Source: Streptomyces sp. AC512_CC834
GTDB taxonomy: Bacteria; Actinomycetota; Actinomycetes; Streptomycetales; Streptomycetaceae
Direction of reading: 5' to 3'
Length of the DNA: 64,000 bases
Assembly: GCF_019049325.1 (NCBI RefSeq)
Contig: NZ_JAGMUO010000034.1
Coordinates: 79,195 to 143,194, forward strand
A program made the position numbers and the translations under genes. Positions 16,266 to 27,100 of this stretch are shown piece after piece. Under the pieces are notes generated by a model. It searched no databases. It was not told the origin of the DNA and saw only the letters and a list, made by a program, of their open reading frames with translations. How positions within the stretch are numbered: the first letter of the stretch is position 1; each line of letters begins with the position of its first letter.

Positions 16266-17024
16266 TCAGGCCCGGTGGGAGTTGCCGGAGTTCGGCGCCG
16301 GGGTGGGCAGGGGGCTGGTTGCCGCCCGGGTGACGTCTCCGACGAGTTCGACGACGTCGGGGCCGTACGCCTGTGAGTTGACGACCTTGAGCAGCAGTAC
16401 GAAGGAGTTGTTGCCGTGCTTGCGGGCCAGTTTCTCGTGGTGCCGGGCGAGGTAGCGGGTGGCGGCCTGGTTGGTGATCGCGCGCTGGCCGCAGAACAGG
16501 AACGCGGGCCGGGCCTCGCGCCGGTCCCCGGCGGTGAGGCGGGCCAGGAGTACGTACTCGGTGACGCCCGCGTCCATGCGGTAGCGCTCGCCGCCGATCT
16601 GGAAGGCGCCGCGGTCCGGGCCGGGTTCCGGGTCGACGTTCATCCGCACCCCGGGCAGCATGGCCGCCATGTGAGCGACCATACGCCGGTTCGAACCGGG
16701 GCCGCCCACGCAGAACTCCGTCCGCTCGCCGAAGCCCTGGCTGACCATGTCCTGGGTCACCACCTGGACATGCGCCCCGCACTCCTTGACCAGCGCCGAG
16801 AGTTCCAGCAGCGCGAAGACGTCGAAACGGTGGATCGCCGGCTCGGAGGCGGCGGGGTCCCGGTTGACGACGAGCAGCGACTCGGAACTGTCGGGCAGCC
16901 CGAAGAACGCCTGCTTGCGCCGGAGTTTCCGATTCCACAGATAGGTACGGGCGAGCCAGCCCAGCGTGGCGCTGAGGCCCGCCGCGACCACACCCAGGAC
17001 GATGTTGCGTACGTCGTCAGTCAT
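16266..17024 (-). CDS. conserved Streptomyces membrane-anchored protein, unknown function
   Basis: 252 aa from ATG at 17024 (MTDDVRN). One N-terminal membrane segment (IVLGVVAAGLSATLGWLARTYLW) is followed by a basic RKLRRKQ stop-transfer and a globular domain of ~210 residues with FFGLPDSSESLLVVNRDP, HRFDVFALLELSALV and PAFLFCGQRAITNQAATRYLA. It looks like a conserved hypothetical, and I do not know its function. A segment of it, 16626-16693, is repeated at the very left edge of the window with 94% identity, so this gene marks one border of the tropolone island. Confidence 0.75.
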   Translation of the reverse strand: MTDDVRNIVLGVVAAGLSATLGWLARTYLWNRKLRRKQAFFGLPDSSESLLVVNRDPAASEPAIHRFDVFALLELSALVKECGAHVQVVTQDMVSQGFGERTEFCVGGPGSNRRMVAHMAAMLPGVRMNVDPEPGPDRGAFQIGGERYRMDAGVTEYVLLARLTAGDRREARPAFLFCGQRAITNQAATRYLARHHEKLARKHGNNSFVLLLKVVNSQAYGPDVVELVGDVTRAATSPLPTPAPNSGNSHRA

Positions 17025-17164
17025 GGGCGGGCATGCTAGCGGGCATCCGCGTACCTGTGTTCGACGGGCCGCGGTGCCCCGGCGCACCCGGCCTCGTCGT
17101 GTGCTCCTGACGTGGCCATGACGATCAACTAAGCTGCCCGAACGGCCTTTCCCTGGAGGTGCGG

Positions 17165-19024
17165 ATGCGTCGCCCTGTCGCACGGAATCTGACGGTCCTG
17201 GCGGTCTCGGCCGCCGTGGTGGTCTCGGTGGGAGCGGCGGCGCCGCCCACGCGGCAGAGCGGGCCCGCCGACCGGGTCGGGCCCGCCGACCGGGTCGGGC
17301 CCACAGACCGGGGCAGGCCCACCGCGCCCAAGACTCCCGTCGCCGTCGGGTACGGCGGCGCGGTCGCCAGCGTCGACCGGGACGCCTCGGCCGCCGGCAT
17401 CGAGGTGCTGCGCAAGGGCGGCAACGCCGTCGACGCCGCCGTGGCGACCGCGGCCGCGCTCGGCGTCACCGAGCCCTACTCCGCCGGCGTCGGAGGCGGC
17501 GGCTTCTTCGTCTACTACGACGCGGGGTCCCGCACCGTGCGCACCATCGACGGCCGCGAGACCGCGCCGCTCACCGCCGACGAGACGCTCTTCACGGAGA
17601 ACGGCGAGCCCCTCGCCTTCGCCGACGCCGTCACCAGCGGCCTGTCCGTGGGCACGCCGGGCACCCCGGCCACCTGGCAGACCGCGCTCGACCGGTGGGG
17701 CAGCCGCAGGCTCTCCTCGGTACTCGAGCCCGCCGAGCGGCTCGCCCGGCACGGCTTCACCGTCGACGAGACCTTCCGCTCCCAGACCGCCTCCAACGAG
17801 CAGCGGTTCCGCTACTTCCCGGACACCGCCGAGCTGTTCCTGCCGGACGGTGAACTCCCGGCCGTCGGTTCCACGTTCAAGAACCCCGACCTGGCGCGCA
17901 CCTACAAGGAGCTGGGCCGCAAGGGCGTCGGTGAGATCTACCACGGCGAACTCGGCGAGGACATCGTCGCCGCCGTCAACAAGCCGCCCGTCGACCCGGA
18001 CTCCGACTGGAACGCCCGCCCCGGCGACCTGTCCGCCAAGGACCTCGCCGCCTACGAGGCCAAGCTCCAGGCGCCCACGAGGACCTCGTACCGCGGCCTG
18101 AACGTCTACTCCATCGCGCCCTCCTCCTCCGGCGGCACCACGGTCGGCGAGGCCCTCAACATCCTGGAGCGCACCGACCTCTCGAAGGCGGACAAGGCCG
18201 GCTATCTGCACCGCTTCATCGAGGCCGGCCGCATCGCGTTCGCCGACCGAGGGCGCTGGGTCGGCGACCCGGCCTTCGAGGACGTACCGACGAAGGAACT
18301 GCTGTCGCAGCGGTACGCCGACTCGCGCGAGTGCCTGATCAAGGACGACGCGGTGCTCACCAGCCCCCTCGCGCCCGGCGACCCGAGGCACCCGGCAGAC
18401 TGCGCGGCAGGCGGCACCGCGGCGCCGACGACGTACGAGGGCGAGAGCACCACGCACCTGACGGTGGCCGACAAGTGGGGGAACGTCGTCGCCTACACGC
18501 TCACCATCGAGCAGACCGGCGGCAGCGGCATCACCGTGCCCGGTCGCGGCTTCCTGCTCAACAACGAGCTGACGGACTTCTCCTTCGCCCCCGCCAACCC
18601 GGCCGTCCACGACCCGAACCTGCCAGGACCCGGCAAGCGCCCGCGGTCCTCGATCGCGCCGACGATCGTCCTGGACCGGCACCACAAGCCGGTCGTGGCC
18701 CTCGGTTCGCCCGGCGGCGCCACCATCATCACCACCGTGCTCCAGACGCTCACCGGCTTCGTCGACCGCGGACTCCCGCTCGTCGACGCCATCGCGGCGC
18801 CGCGCGCCAGCCAGCGCAACGCGGCCCGGACCGAGCTGGAACCCGGCCTCTACGACAGCGACGTACGGGCGGAGCTGGAGGCCCTCGGGCACTCCTTCAA
18901 GCTCAACCCCGAGATCGGCGCCGCGACCGGCGTACAGCGGCTGCCGGGCGGCAGGTGGCTGGCCGCCGCGGAGAAGGAACGCCGCGGCGGCGGCTCGGCG
19001 ATGGTGGTGTGGCCGGTGCGCTAG
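17165..19024 (+). CDS. ggt: gamma-glutamyltransferase precursor
   Basis: 619 aa from ATG at 17165 (GGAGG five bases upstream; a GTG six bases earlier is possible). A secretion signal (RRPVARNLTVLAVSAAVVVSVGAAA) is followed by a linker with GPADRVGPADRVGPTDR repeats. The GGT fold starts at VASVDRDASAAGIEVLRKGGNAVDAAVA. The autoprocessing site is TTHLTVAD, with the nucleophile Thr near residue 429, and GGSGITVPGRGFLLNNELTDFS and RPRSSIAPTIV follow. It cleaves and transfers gamma-glutamyl groups from glutathione-like peptides outside the cell. It converges with the Clp gene with only 7 bp between. Confidence 0.93.
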   Translation: MRRPVARNLTVLAVSAAVVVSVGAAAPPTRQSGPADRVGPADRVGPTDRGRPTAPKTPVAVGYGGAVASVDRDASAAGIEVLRKGGNAVDAAVATAAALGVTEPYSAGVGGGGFFVYYDAGSRTVRTIDGRETAPLTADETLFTENGEPLAFADAVTSGLSVGTPGTPATWQTALDRWGSRRLSSVLEPAERLARHGFTVDETFRSQTASNEQRFRYFPDTAELFLPDGELPAVGSTFKNPDLARTYKELGRKGVGEIYHGELGEDIVAAVNKPPVDPDSDWNARPGDLSAKDLAAYEAKLQAPTRTSYRGLNVYSIAPSSSGGTTVGEALNILERTDLSKADKAGYLHRFIEAGRIAFADRGRWVGDPAFEDVPTKELLSQRYADSRECLIKDDAVLTSPLAPGDPRHPADCAAGGTAAPTTYEGESTTHLTVADKWGNVVAYTLTIEQTGGSGITVPGRGFLLNNELTDFSFAPANPAVHDPNLPGPGKRPRSSIAPTIVLDRHHKPVVALGSPGGATIITTVLQTLTGFVDRGLPLVDAIAAPRASQRNAARTELEPGLYDSDVRAELEALGHSFKLNPEIGAATGVQRLPGGRWLAAAEKERRGGGSAMVVWPVR

Positions 19025-19031
19025 CCGGGAC

Positions 19032-21560
<2,529 letters not shown>

Positions 21561-21742
21561 CGTTACCGGTCCTCCGCTGCTTCGCTGATCGGCGTGCCGG
21601 GGCCGGGTAACCGGTCGGCCTGCGGTCATGCCCAACATGACACGTTCTGTCCCACCGGGCATGCCGGGAAGCGGGCGGGGCGCAGGCGGGAAGCAGTCGG
21701 GATGCGGGAAGGCCGGGGAGCCCGGAGCGGGGCCGTGCCGCG

Positions 21743-21796
21743 GCTCAGCAGCTCAGCAGCTCAGCAGCTCAGCAGCTCAGCAGCTCAGCAGCTCAG
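21743..21796. repeat. 8-bp tandem repeat next to the map stop codon
   Basis: The unit GCTCAGCA is repeated six times exactly plus most of a seventh (21743-21796), ending four bases before the map stop. It is in the non-coding gap between the Clp start and map end. A slipped-strand array of this type would be length-variable between strains. Confidence 0.9.
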
Positions 21797-21800
21797 TGGC

Positions 21801-22577
21801 TCAGAGGCCGCTCCGCGACGTCAGGACGCGCGGACCGCTGTCCGTGATCGCCACGGTGTGCTCCACGTGCGCAGCCCGGCTGCCGTCGTTCGTGCGCAGG
21901 GTCCAGCCGTCGGGAGCCGCGTGGTAGTCGTCCCGCCCGCCGGCGGTCAGCATGGGCTCGATGGCGATGACCATGCCGTGCCGCAGGGGCAGTCCCCGTC
22001 CCGGCCGGCCCTCGTTGGGCACGCCCGGGTCCTCGTGCATGTGCCGGCCGATGCCGTGGCCGCCGAAGTCCTCCATGATGCCGTAGCCGCCCGCCCGGCA
22101 CACCGTGCCGATCGCGTGGGCGATGTCGCCGATGCGATGACCGACGACCGCCGCCCCGATGCCCGCCTCGAGGGCCCGTTCCGCGGTCTCGATCAGCGTC
22201 GTGTCCGCCGCGCGCGGCGTGCCGACGACGAAGCTGAGCGCCGAGTCGCCGGCCCAGCCGTCCAGCGTCGCGCCGCAGTCGATGGAGACGAGGTCCCCGT
22301 CGCGCAGCCGGTAGCCGTCCGGGATGCCGTGCACGATCGCGTCGTTCACCGACGCGCAGATGACGCCCGGGAAGGGCGTCGGCGCGAAGGAGGGCCGGTA
22401 GCCGAGGAACGGCGAGCCCGCGCCCGCCTCCCGCAGTACCTCGTGCGCCACCGCGTCCAGCTCCAGCAGGGATACTCCGACGTCCGCGGCCTGCCGTACG
22501 GCGGTCAGGGCGCGCGCGACGACCTGGCCGGCCGCGTGCATGGCGTCGATCGATGTGTCCGTCTTCAGTTCCACCAT
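21801..22577 (-). CDS. map: type I methionine aminopeptidase
   Basis: 258 aa. It removes the initiator Met from nascent proteins. All five metal ligands are visible in order: Asp in SIDCGA, Asp in GWAGDSALSF, His in GGHGIGRHMHEDPGVPN, Glu in IAIEPML and Glu in HVEHTVAI. It lacks the N-terminal SH3-binding extension found in some actinobacterial paralogues. It is divergent from the small XRE regulator; the ribosomal-protein neighbourhood of the housekeeping map copy is absent, so this is probably an additional isozyme. Confidence 0.93.
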   Translation of the reverse strand: MVELKTDTSIDAMHAAGQVVARALTAVRQAADVGVSLLELDAVAHEVLREAGAGSPFLGYRPSFAPTPFPGVICASVNDAIVHGIPDGYRLRDGDLVSIDCGATLDGWAGDSALSFVVGTPRAADTTLIETAERALEAGIGAAVVGHRIGDIAHAIGTVCRAGGYGIMEDFGGHGIGRHMHEDPGVPNEGRPGRGLPLRHGMVIAIEPMLTAGGRDDYHAAPDGWTLRTNDGSRAAHVEHTVAITDSGPRVLTSRSGL

Positions 22578-22675
22578 GCCAATTACTATACCGGTATTTG
22601 AATTGGAATCGCGACGGGGTTGCGATGAGATCCGCGACCGGGTCCGGTACGGGAACCCGGTATTACAATGACGCC
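22578..22675. promoter_or_regulatory. divergent map/XRE promoter with leaderless start
   Basis: TACAAT at 22664-22669 is a good -10 element only six bases before the XRE ATG at 22676, so the transcript is probably leaderless. ATACCGGTAT, a 10-bp palindrome, lies ~10 bp upstream of the map start and could be the XRE operator. Confidence 0.6.
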
Positions 22676-22927
22676 ATGGTACGCACCCCTCTGACCCCCG
22701 AAGAGCGCGAGCGCGGCGAGCAGCTCGGCCGCCTGCTCCGCGCGGCCCGCGGCGAACGGAGCATGACGGCGGTCGCCGCCGAGGCCGGCATCTCCGCCGA
22801 GACCCTGCGCAAGATCGAGACCGGCCGGGCGCCCACCCCGGCGTTCTTCACGGTGGCCGCGCTGGCCCGCGCGCTGGGGCTGTCCATGGACGAGCTGGTG
22901 GGCAGGTGCGTGCCCGTACCCGCCTGA
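22676..22927 (+). CDS. small XRE-family regulator
   Basis: 83 aa from ATG at 22676. The protein is little more than a Cro/C1 helix-turn-helix: EQLGRLLRAARGERSMTAVAAEAGISAETLRKIETGRAPTPAFFTVAALARALGLSMDELV. There is no ribosome site, and the -10 element sits directly upstream, pointing to leaderless translation. It is divergent from map and may repress it and itself; this is inferred from arrangement only. Confidence 0.88.
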   Translation: MVRTPLTPEERERGEQLGRLLRAARGERSMTAVAAEAGISAETLRKIETGRAPTPAFFTVAALARALGLSMDELVGRCVPVPA

Positions 22928-22991
22928 GGCGCCCGCACTCACCCACAGGAGTGCGAAACATGATCGACACCGCGCCTTGACGACGATGGTC

Positions 22992-23055
22992 TTGGCAAGC
23001 CCGTCCGGCCAGGCTTACGTTCGTCCCTCTACGGCCTGCTCTACGGGCGTAGAGG
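22992..23055 (+). promoter_or_regulatory. promoter and operator-like palindrome before the first amidohydrolase
   Basis: TTGGCA (22992-22997) and TTACGT (23015-23020) are spaced 17 bp. Right at the expected start point CCTCTACG (23026-23033) and CGTAGAGG (23048-23055) form an inverted pair, with a further direct copy CTCTACGG at 23039. This fits a repressor site overlapping the transcription start. Confidence 0.5.
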
Positions 23056-23083
23056 CTCTGACGTCGTGTCGAAGGAGCAGCTC

Positions 23084-23926
23084 ATGGCCAACGTCGTACG
23101 TGCCGCTCTCGTCCAGGCCACCTGGACCGGCGACACCGAGTCCATGGTGGCGAAACACGAGGAGCACGCCCGCGAGGCGGCCCGGCGGGGCGCGAGGATC
23201 ATCGGGTTCCAGGAGGTCTTCAACGCCCCCTACTTCTGCCAGGTCCAGGACCCCGGGCACTACCGCTGGGCCGAGCCCGTGCCCGACGGGCCGACCACCA
23301 GCCGTATGCGGGCCCTCGCCCGCGAGACCGGCATGGTGATCGTCGTCCCCGTCTTCGAGGTCGAGCAGCCCGGCTTCTACTACAACACCGCGGCCGTGAT
23401 CGACGCCGACGGCACCGTCCTCGGCACCTACCGCAAGCATCACATCCCGCAGGTCAAGGGCTTCTGGGAGAAGTTCTACTTCCGCCCCGGCAACCTCGGC
23501 TGGCCGGTCTTCGACACCGCCGTCGGCAAGGTCGGCGTGTACATCTGCTACGACCGGCACTTCCCGGAGGGCTGGCGCCAACTCGGCCTCGGCGGCGCCC
23601 AACTGGTGTACAACCCGTCCGCCACCCACCGCGGCCTCTCCGCCCACCTGTGGCAGCTCGAGCAGCCCGCGGCGGCCGTCGCCAACGAGTACTTCGTCGC
23701 CGCGATCAACCGCGTCGGCGTCGAGGAGTACGGGGACAACGACTTCTACGGCACCTCGTACTTCGTGGACCCGCGCGGGCAGTTCGTCGGCGACCTCGCC
23801 AGCGACACCAAGGAGGAACTCGTCGTCCGCGACCTGGACTTCGACCTCGTCGACGAGGTCCGGCAGCAGTGGGCCTTCTACCGCGACCGCCGGCCCGACG
23901 CCTACGAGGGGCTGGTGCGGCCGTGA
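23084..23926 (+). CDS. beta-ureidopropionase-like nitrilase-family amidohydrolase (copy 1)
   Basis: 280 aa from ATG at 23084 with GAAGGAG upstream. Nitrilase superfamily with the Glu-Lys-Cys triad: Glu44 (GFQEVFNAPYF), Lys ~117 (YRKHHIPQVKGFWEKFYFRPGN) and Cys ~155 (VGVYICYDRHFPEGWR). It hydrolyses N-carbamoyl-beta-alanine (or an N-carbamoyl amino acid) to the amino acid, CO2 and ammonia, step three of reductive pyrimidine degradation. It overlaps the aminotransferase start by GTGA. A second copy of equal length and high similarity lies at 27101-27943. Confidence 0.9.
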   Translation: MANVVRAALVQATWTGDTESMVAKHEEHAREAARRGARIIGFQEVFNAPYFCQVQDPGHYRWAEPVPDGPTTSRMRALARETGMVIVVPVFEVEQPGFYYNTAAVIDADGTVLGTYRKHHIPQVKGFWEKFYFRPGNLGWPVFDTAVGKVGVYICYDRHFPEGWRQLGLGGAQLVYNPSATHRGLSAHLWQLEQPAAAVANEYFVAAINRVGVEEYGDNDFYGTSYFVDPRGQFVGDLASDTKEELVVRDLDFDLVDEVRQQWAFYRDRRPDAYEGLVRP

Positions 23927-25206
23927 CCCGTGACCTCTTCGCCCGCCACCGCGCCGTCCTGCCCGACTGGCTCGCCCTCTACTACGAGGACCCGCTGGAG
24001 ATCACCCACGGCGAGGGCCGCCACGTCTGGGACGCGGCAGGCAACAAGTACCTCGACTTCTTCGGCGGCATCCTCACCACGATGACCGCGCACGCCCTGC
24101 CCGAGGTGACCAAGGCCGTCGCCGATCAGGCCGGGCGCATCATCCACTCCTCGACCCTCTACCTCAACCGGCCGATGGTCGAACTCGCCGAACGCGTCGC
24201 CCAGCTTTCCGGCATCCCCGACGCCCGCGTCTTCTTCACCACCTCCGGCACCGAGGCCAACGACACCGCCCTGCTGCTCGCCACCGCCCACCGGCGCAGC
24301 AACACCGTCCTGGCGATGCGCAACAGCTACCACGGCCGCTCCTTCAGCGCCGTCGGCATCACCGGCAACCGCGGCTGGTCCCCGACCTCCCTCTCCCCGC
24401 TCCAGACCCTCTACGTCCACGGCGGCGTCCGCACCCGCGGCCCGTACGCGCACCTGGGCGACCGGGAGTTCATCGACGCCTGCGTCGACGACCTGCTTGA
24501 CCTGCTCGGCCACACCCGCGCCCCCGCCGCGCTGATCGCCGAACCCGTCCAGGGCGTCGGCGGCTTCACCTCCCCGCCCGACGGGCTGTACGCCGCCTTC
24601 CGCGAGGTGCTGCGCGAGCGGGGCATCCTGTGGATCGCCGACGAGGTGCAGACCGGCTGGGGCCGCACCGGCGAGCACTTCTGGGGCTGGCAGGCACACG
24701 GGAGAAGCGGACCGCCGGACATCGTCACCTTCGCCAAGGGCATCGGCAACGGCATGTCGGTCGGCGGCGTCATCGCCCGCGCCGAGATCATGAACTGCCT
24801 GGACGCCAACAGCATCTCCACCTTCGGTGGCACCCAGGTCACCATGGCGGCCGGCCTCGCCAACCTCACGTACCTGCTGGAGCACGACCTCCAGGGCAAC
24901 GCCCGGCGCGTCGGCGGACTGCTCATCGAACGGCTGCGGGCCGTCGCCGCCCAGGTGCCGCACGTACGGGAGGTGCGCGGGCGCGGGCTGATGATCGGCG
25001 TCGAGCTGACCCGGCCCGGCACCGACGAGGCCGCACCCGAGGCGGCGTCCACCGTGCTGGAGGAGGCCCGCGCGGGCGGGCTGCTCATCGGCAAGGGCGG
25101 CGGCCACAGCACCAGCGTCCTGCGCGTCGCCCCGCCGATGTCCCTCACCGTCGCGGAGGCCGAGGAGGGCGCCGCGATCCTCGAACGCGCTCTGCGGAGC
25201 ATCTGA
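23923..25206 (+). CDS. class III PLP-dependent aminotransferase
   Basis: 427 aa from a GTG overlapping the previous stop. Family marks: YLDFFGGILTTMTAHALPEV, FFTTSGTEANDTALLLA, SYHGRSFSAVGITGN, LIAEPVQGVGGF, WIADEVQTGWGRTGEHFWG and the PLP-lysine segment VTFAKGIGNG (Lys ~271). It resembles AGXT2-like enzymes that use beta-alanine or beta-aminoisobutyrate. Coupled to a beta-ureidopropionase, it most likely converts beta-alanine to malonate semialdehyde. Confidence 0.9.
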   Translation: MTRDLFARHRAVLPDWLALYYEDPLEITHGEGRHVWDAAGNKYLDFFGGILTTMTAHALPEVTKAVADQAGRIIHSSTLYLNRPMVELAERVAQLSGIPDARVFFTTSGTEANDTALLLATAHRRSNTVLAMRNSYHGRSFSAVGITGNRGWSPTSLSPLQTLYVHGGVRTRGPYAHLGDREFIDACVDDLLDLLGHTRAPAALIAEPVQGVGGFTSPPDGLYAAFREVLRERGILWIADEVQTGWGRTGEHFWGWQAHGRSGPPDIVTFAKGIGNGMSVGGVIARAEIMNCLDANSISTFGGTQVTMAAGLANLTYLLEHDLQGNARRVGGLLIERLRAVAAQVPHVREVRGRGLMIGVELTRPGTDEAAPEAASTVLEEARAGGLLIGKGGGHSTSVLRVAPPMSLTVAEAEEGAAILERALRSI

Positions 25207-25256
25207 GAACGCACGCGCCCCGCGGAGCGAACGAGAACGCACGCGCCCTGCGGAGC
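25205..25256. repeat. 24-bp direct repeat, 28-bp period
   Basis: 25205-25228 and 25233-25256 match at 23 of 24 bases (one C/T change). They start in the aminotransferase stop codon and fill the gap before pucR. A short slip duplication; any function is unknown. Confidence 0.8.
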
Positions 25257-25306
25257 ACCCGACCGCAGCGTCCCGAGCGCGCATCCCGAGCAGAGGAACC
25301 GCCGCC

Positions 25307-26953
25307 ATGACCTCCACCCCGCAGACCCTGGACCAGCAGCCGCCCTGGGAACCCGCCCTGTCGGTCCGTCAGGTCCTCGGTCTCGAACGGGTGCTGGCCG
25401 GGCAGCCCGAGGTGGTGGCCGGCGCACACCGGCTCGACCGGCCCGTGCGCTGGGTGCACGTCGCCGAGGCCGCCGACGTCGGCGTGATGCTCAGCGGCGG
25501 CGAGATGGTGCTCACCACCGGCGTGCTGCTCGCCGGTGACGAGGACAAGCAAGGCGAGTACGTCCGCTCCCTGGACCGCGCCGAGGCCGCGGCCGTCGTG
25601 CTCGGCCTCGGCCGCGCCTTCCCCGCCCCGCCCGAGGTGATGCGCCGGGCGGCCGAGCGGTGCGGACTGCCCATGGTCGTCCTGCACCGGCCCTTCCCGT
25701 TCGCTGAGCTGACCGAGGAGGTGCAGTCCCGGCTGCTGCGGCGCAAGTTCGCCGCCGTCAGCCTCTCCGAGGCCGTACGCACCGAACTGACCGGACTGAT
25801 CACCGCGGGCGCCCCGGTGCAGCGCCTGCTCGACGAGGTGGCCCGGCACGGCGGCTGCCCGGTCGTCGTCACCAACCTCGCCCACCGCGTCCTCGCCACG
25901 GCGGGGGAGCGGCCCGCCGTCGACGACGTGCTCCGCGACTGGGAGCGCATCGCCCGCCAGGCCGGGGCCGGGTCCGCCGACGGCTGGATCCGCGCCGAGC
26001 TGAGCTGCCGCGGCGAGCGCTGGGGGCGGCTGGTGCTGTGCGGCTACGGCGGGGACCGCGCCGCCGGACGGCTGCTCGCCGACCGCGCCGCCGAGGCCCT
26101 CGTCCTGCACCGCATGCTCGCCGGTGACGGCACCCACGTCCAGGGCTCCGGCGGCACGGGCGGCACGGGCGGCACGGGCGGCACGGGCGGCTCCTGGGAC
26201 TCCTGGGAGGAGCAGTCCGCGCGGAGCCTGCTCACCGACCTGGTCAGCGGGGCCGTACCGGCGCGCCAACTGCTGTCCCGGGCCCGCGCCGCCGGACTGC
26301 CGGTCAACCGGCGCGTCTTCGTCCCCCTCGTCGTCCGCGAGCGGCAGCCCGCCCGCCCGGCCCGGGTGCTGCGGCTGCTGGGCCTGCCGGGAATCGCCGC
26401 GCGTCTCGCCGACGACCGCGTCGCCGTCCTGCTCAGCCTCGCCCCCGACCAGGACGCCAGGGCGCTGACCGCCCACTTCGCGACCCGGCTGCGCTCGGAA
26501 CCGGACTCCTGCCACGCCGTGGTCGCGGCGGCCGACGCCCGCGCCGACTGGGCCGACGTACCCGCGGGACTGCGCGAGGCCCAGCACGTCGCCGACGCCG
26601 TCGCCGACTCCCCGGCACCCCTGGACCTGCCGCCCGTCGTGCGCCTGCGCGACATCCACCTGCGCGGCCTGGTCCGGCTGCTGCGCGACGACCCGCACGT
26701 CCAGTCCTTCGCCGAGCGCGAGCTGGACGGACTGCTGCGCGGCCCCGACGAGGACCTGCTGTCCGTGTTGCGCACCTACCTCGCCACCGGACGCAACAAG
26801 TCCCGCACAGCCCAGCTCCACCACGTCTCCCGGCCCGCCCTCTACCGCCGCCTGGAGGCCATACAGGGCCGCCTCGACGTCGACCTCGACGACTTCGAAC
26901 AAGCCGCCTCCGTCCACATCGCGCTCCTCGCCCACGACGCGCAACAGGGGTGA
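25307..26953 (+). CDS. PucR-family transcriptional regulator
   Basis: 548 aa. The N-terminal PucR domain (~20-150: SVRQVLGLERVLAGQPEVVAGAHRLDRPVRWVHVAE..LSGGEMVLTTG) and the C-terminal PucR helix-turn-helix (LLSVLRTYLATGRNKSRTAQLHHVSRPALYRRLEAI) are clear. The middle has a low-complexity Gly-Thr-Gly linker from a 9-bp repeat at 26152-26187. PucR proteins govern purine and pyrimidine-type nitrogen catabolism, so this gene, in the middle of the locus, is the likely regulator of both flanking transcription units. Confidence 0.9.
   Translation: MTSTPQTLDQQPPWEPALSVRQVLGLERVLAGQPEVVAGAHRLDRPVRWVHVAEAADVGVMLSGGEMVLTTGVLLAGDEDKQGEYVRSLDRAEAAAVVLGLGRAFPAPPEVMRRAAERCGLPMVVLHRPFPFAELTEEVQSRLLRRKFAAVSLSEAVRTELTGLITAGAPVQRLLDEVARHGGCPVVVTNLAHRVLATAGERPAVDDVLRDWERIARQAGAGSADGWIRAELSCRGERWGRLVLCGYGGDRAAGRLLADRAAEALVLHRMLAGDGTHVQGSGGTGGTGGTGGTGGSWDSWEEQSARSLLTDLVSGAVPARQLLSRARAAGLPVNRRVFVPLVVRERQPARPARVLRLLGLPGIAARLADDRVAVLLSLAPDQDARALTAHFATRLRSEPDSCHAVVAAADARADWADVPAGLREAQHVADAVADSPAPLDLPPVVRLRDIHLRGLVRLLRDDPHVQSFAERELDGLLRGPDEDLLSVLRTYLATGRNKSRTAQLHHVSRPALYRRLEAIQGRLDVDLDDFEQAASVHIALLAHDAQQG
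26152..26187 (+). repeat. 9-bp tandem repeat coding a Gly-Thr-Gly linker in PucR
   Basis: CGGCACGGG is repeated four times exactly. Being in multiples of three it keeps the frame, so strains may differ in linker length. Confidence 0.85.
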
Positions 26954-26993
26954 CACCGTGCAATGCCCGACCCCCGCAGACGTGACACCGTGC
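26950..26993 (+). promoter_or_regulatory. direct repeat GTGACACCGTGC, candidate regulator site
   Basis: Exact 12-bp copies at 26950-26961 (over the pucR stop) and 26982-26993, with starts 32 bp or about three helical turns apart, upstream of the second amidohydrolase. This geometry suits cooperative binding on one DNA face, possibly by PucR. Confidence 0.5.
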
Positions 26994-27032
26994 CACTCAT
27001 TTCGGCCACCCGCCGTCCCTAGTCTCGCCGTA

Positions 27033-27077
27033 CACCGAGCGCCACACCGAGCGCCACACCGAGCGCCACACCGAGCG
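27033..27077 (+). repeat. 12-bp tandem repeat in the leader of the second amidohydrolase
   Basis: CACCGAGCGCCA is repeated 3.75 times without change. It ends ~23 bp before the start codon, so copy number would change leader length. Confidence 0.9.
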
Positions 27078-27100
27078 AATCGAGCGAGTGGAGGCCGAAG

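Noticed and set aside
27033..27077. CRISPR array
   Set aside because: The 12-bp units are directly adjacent without spacers.
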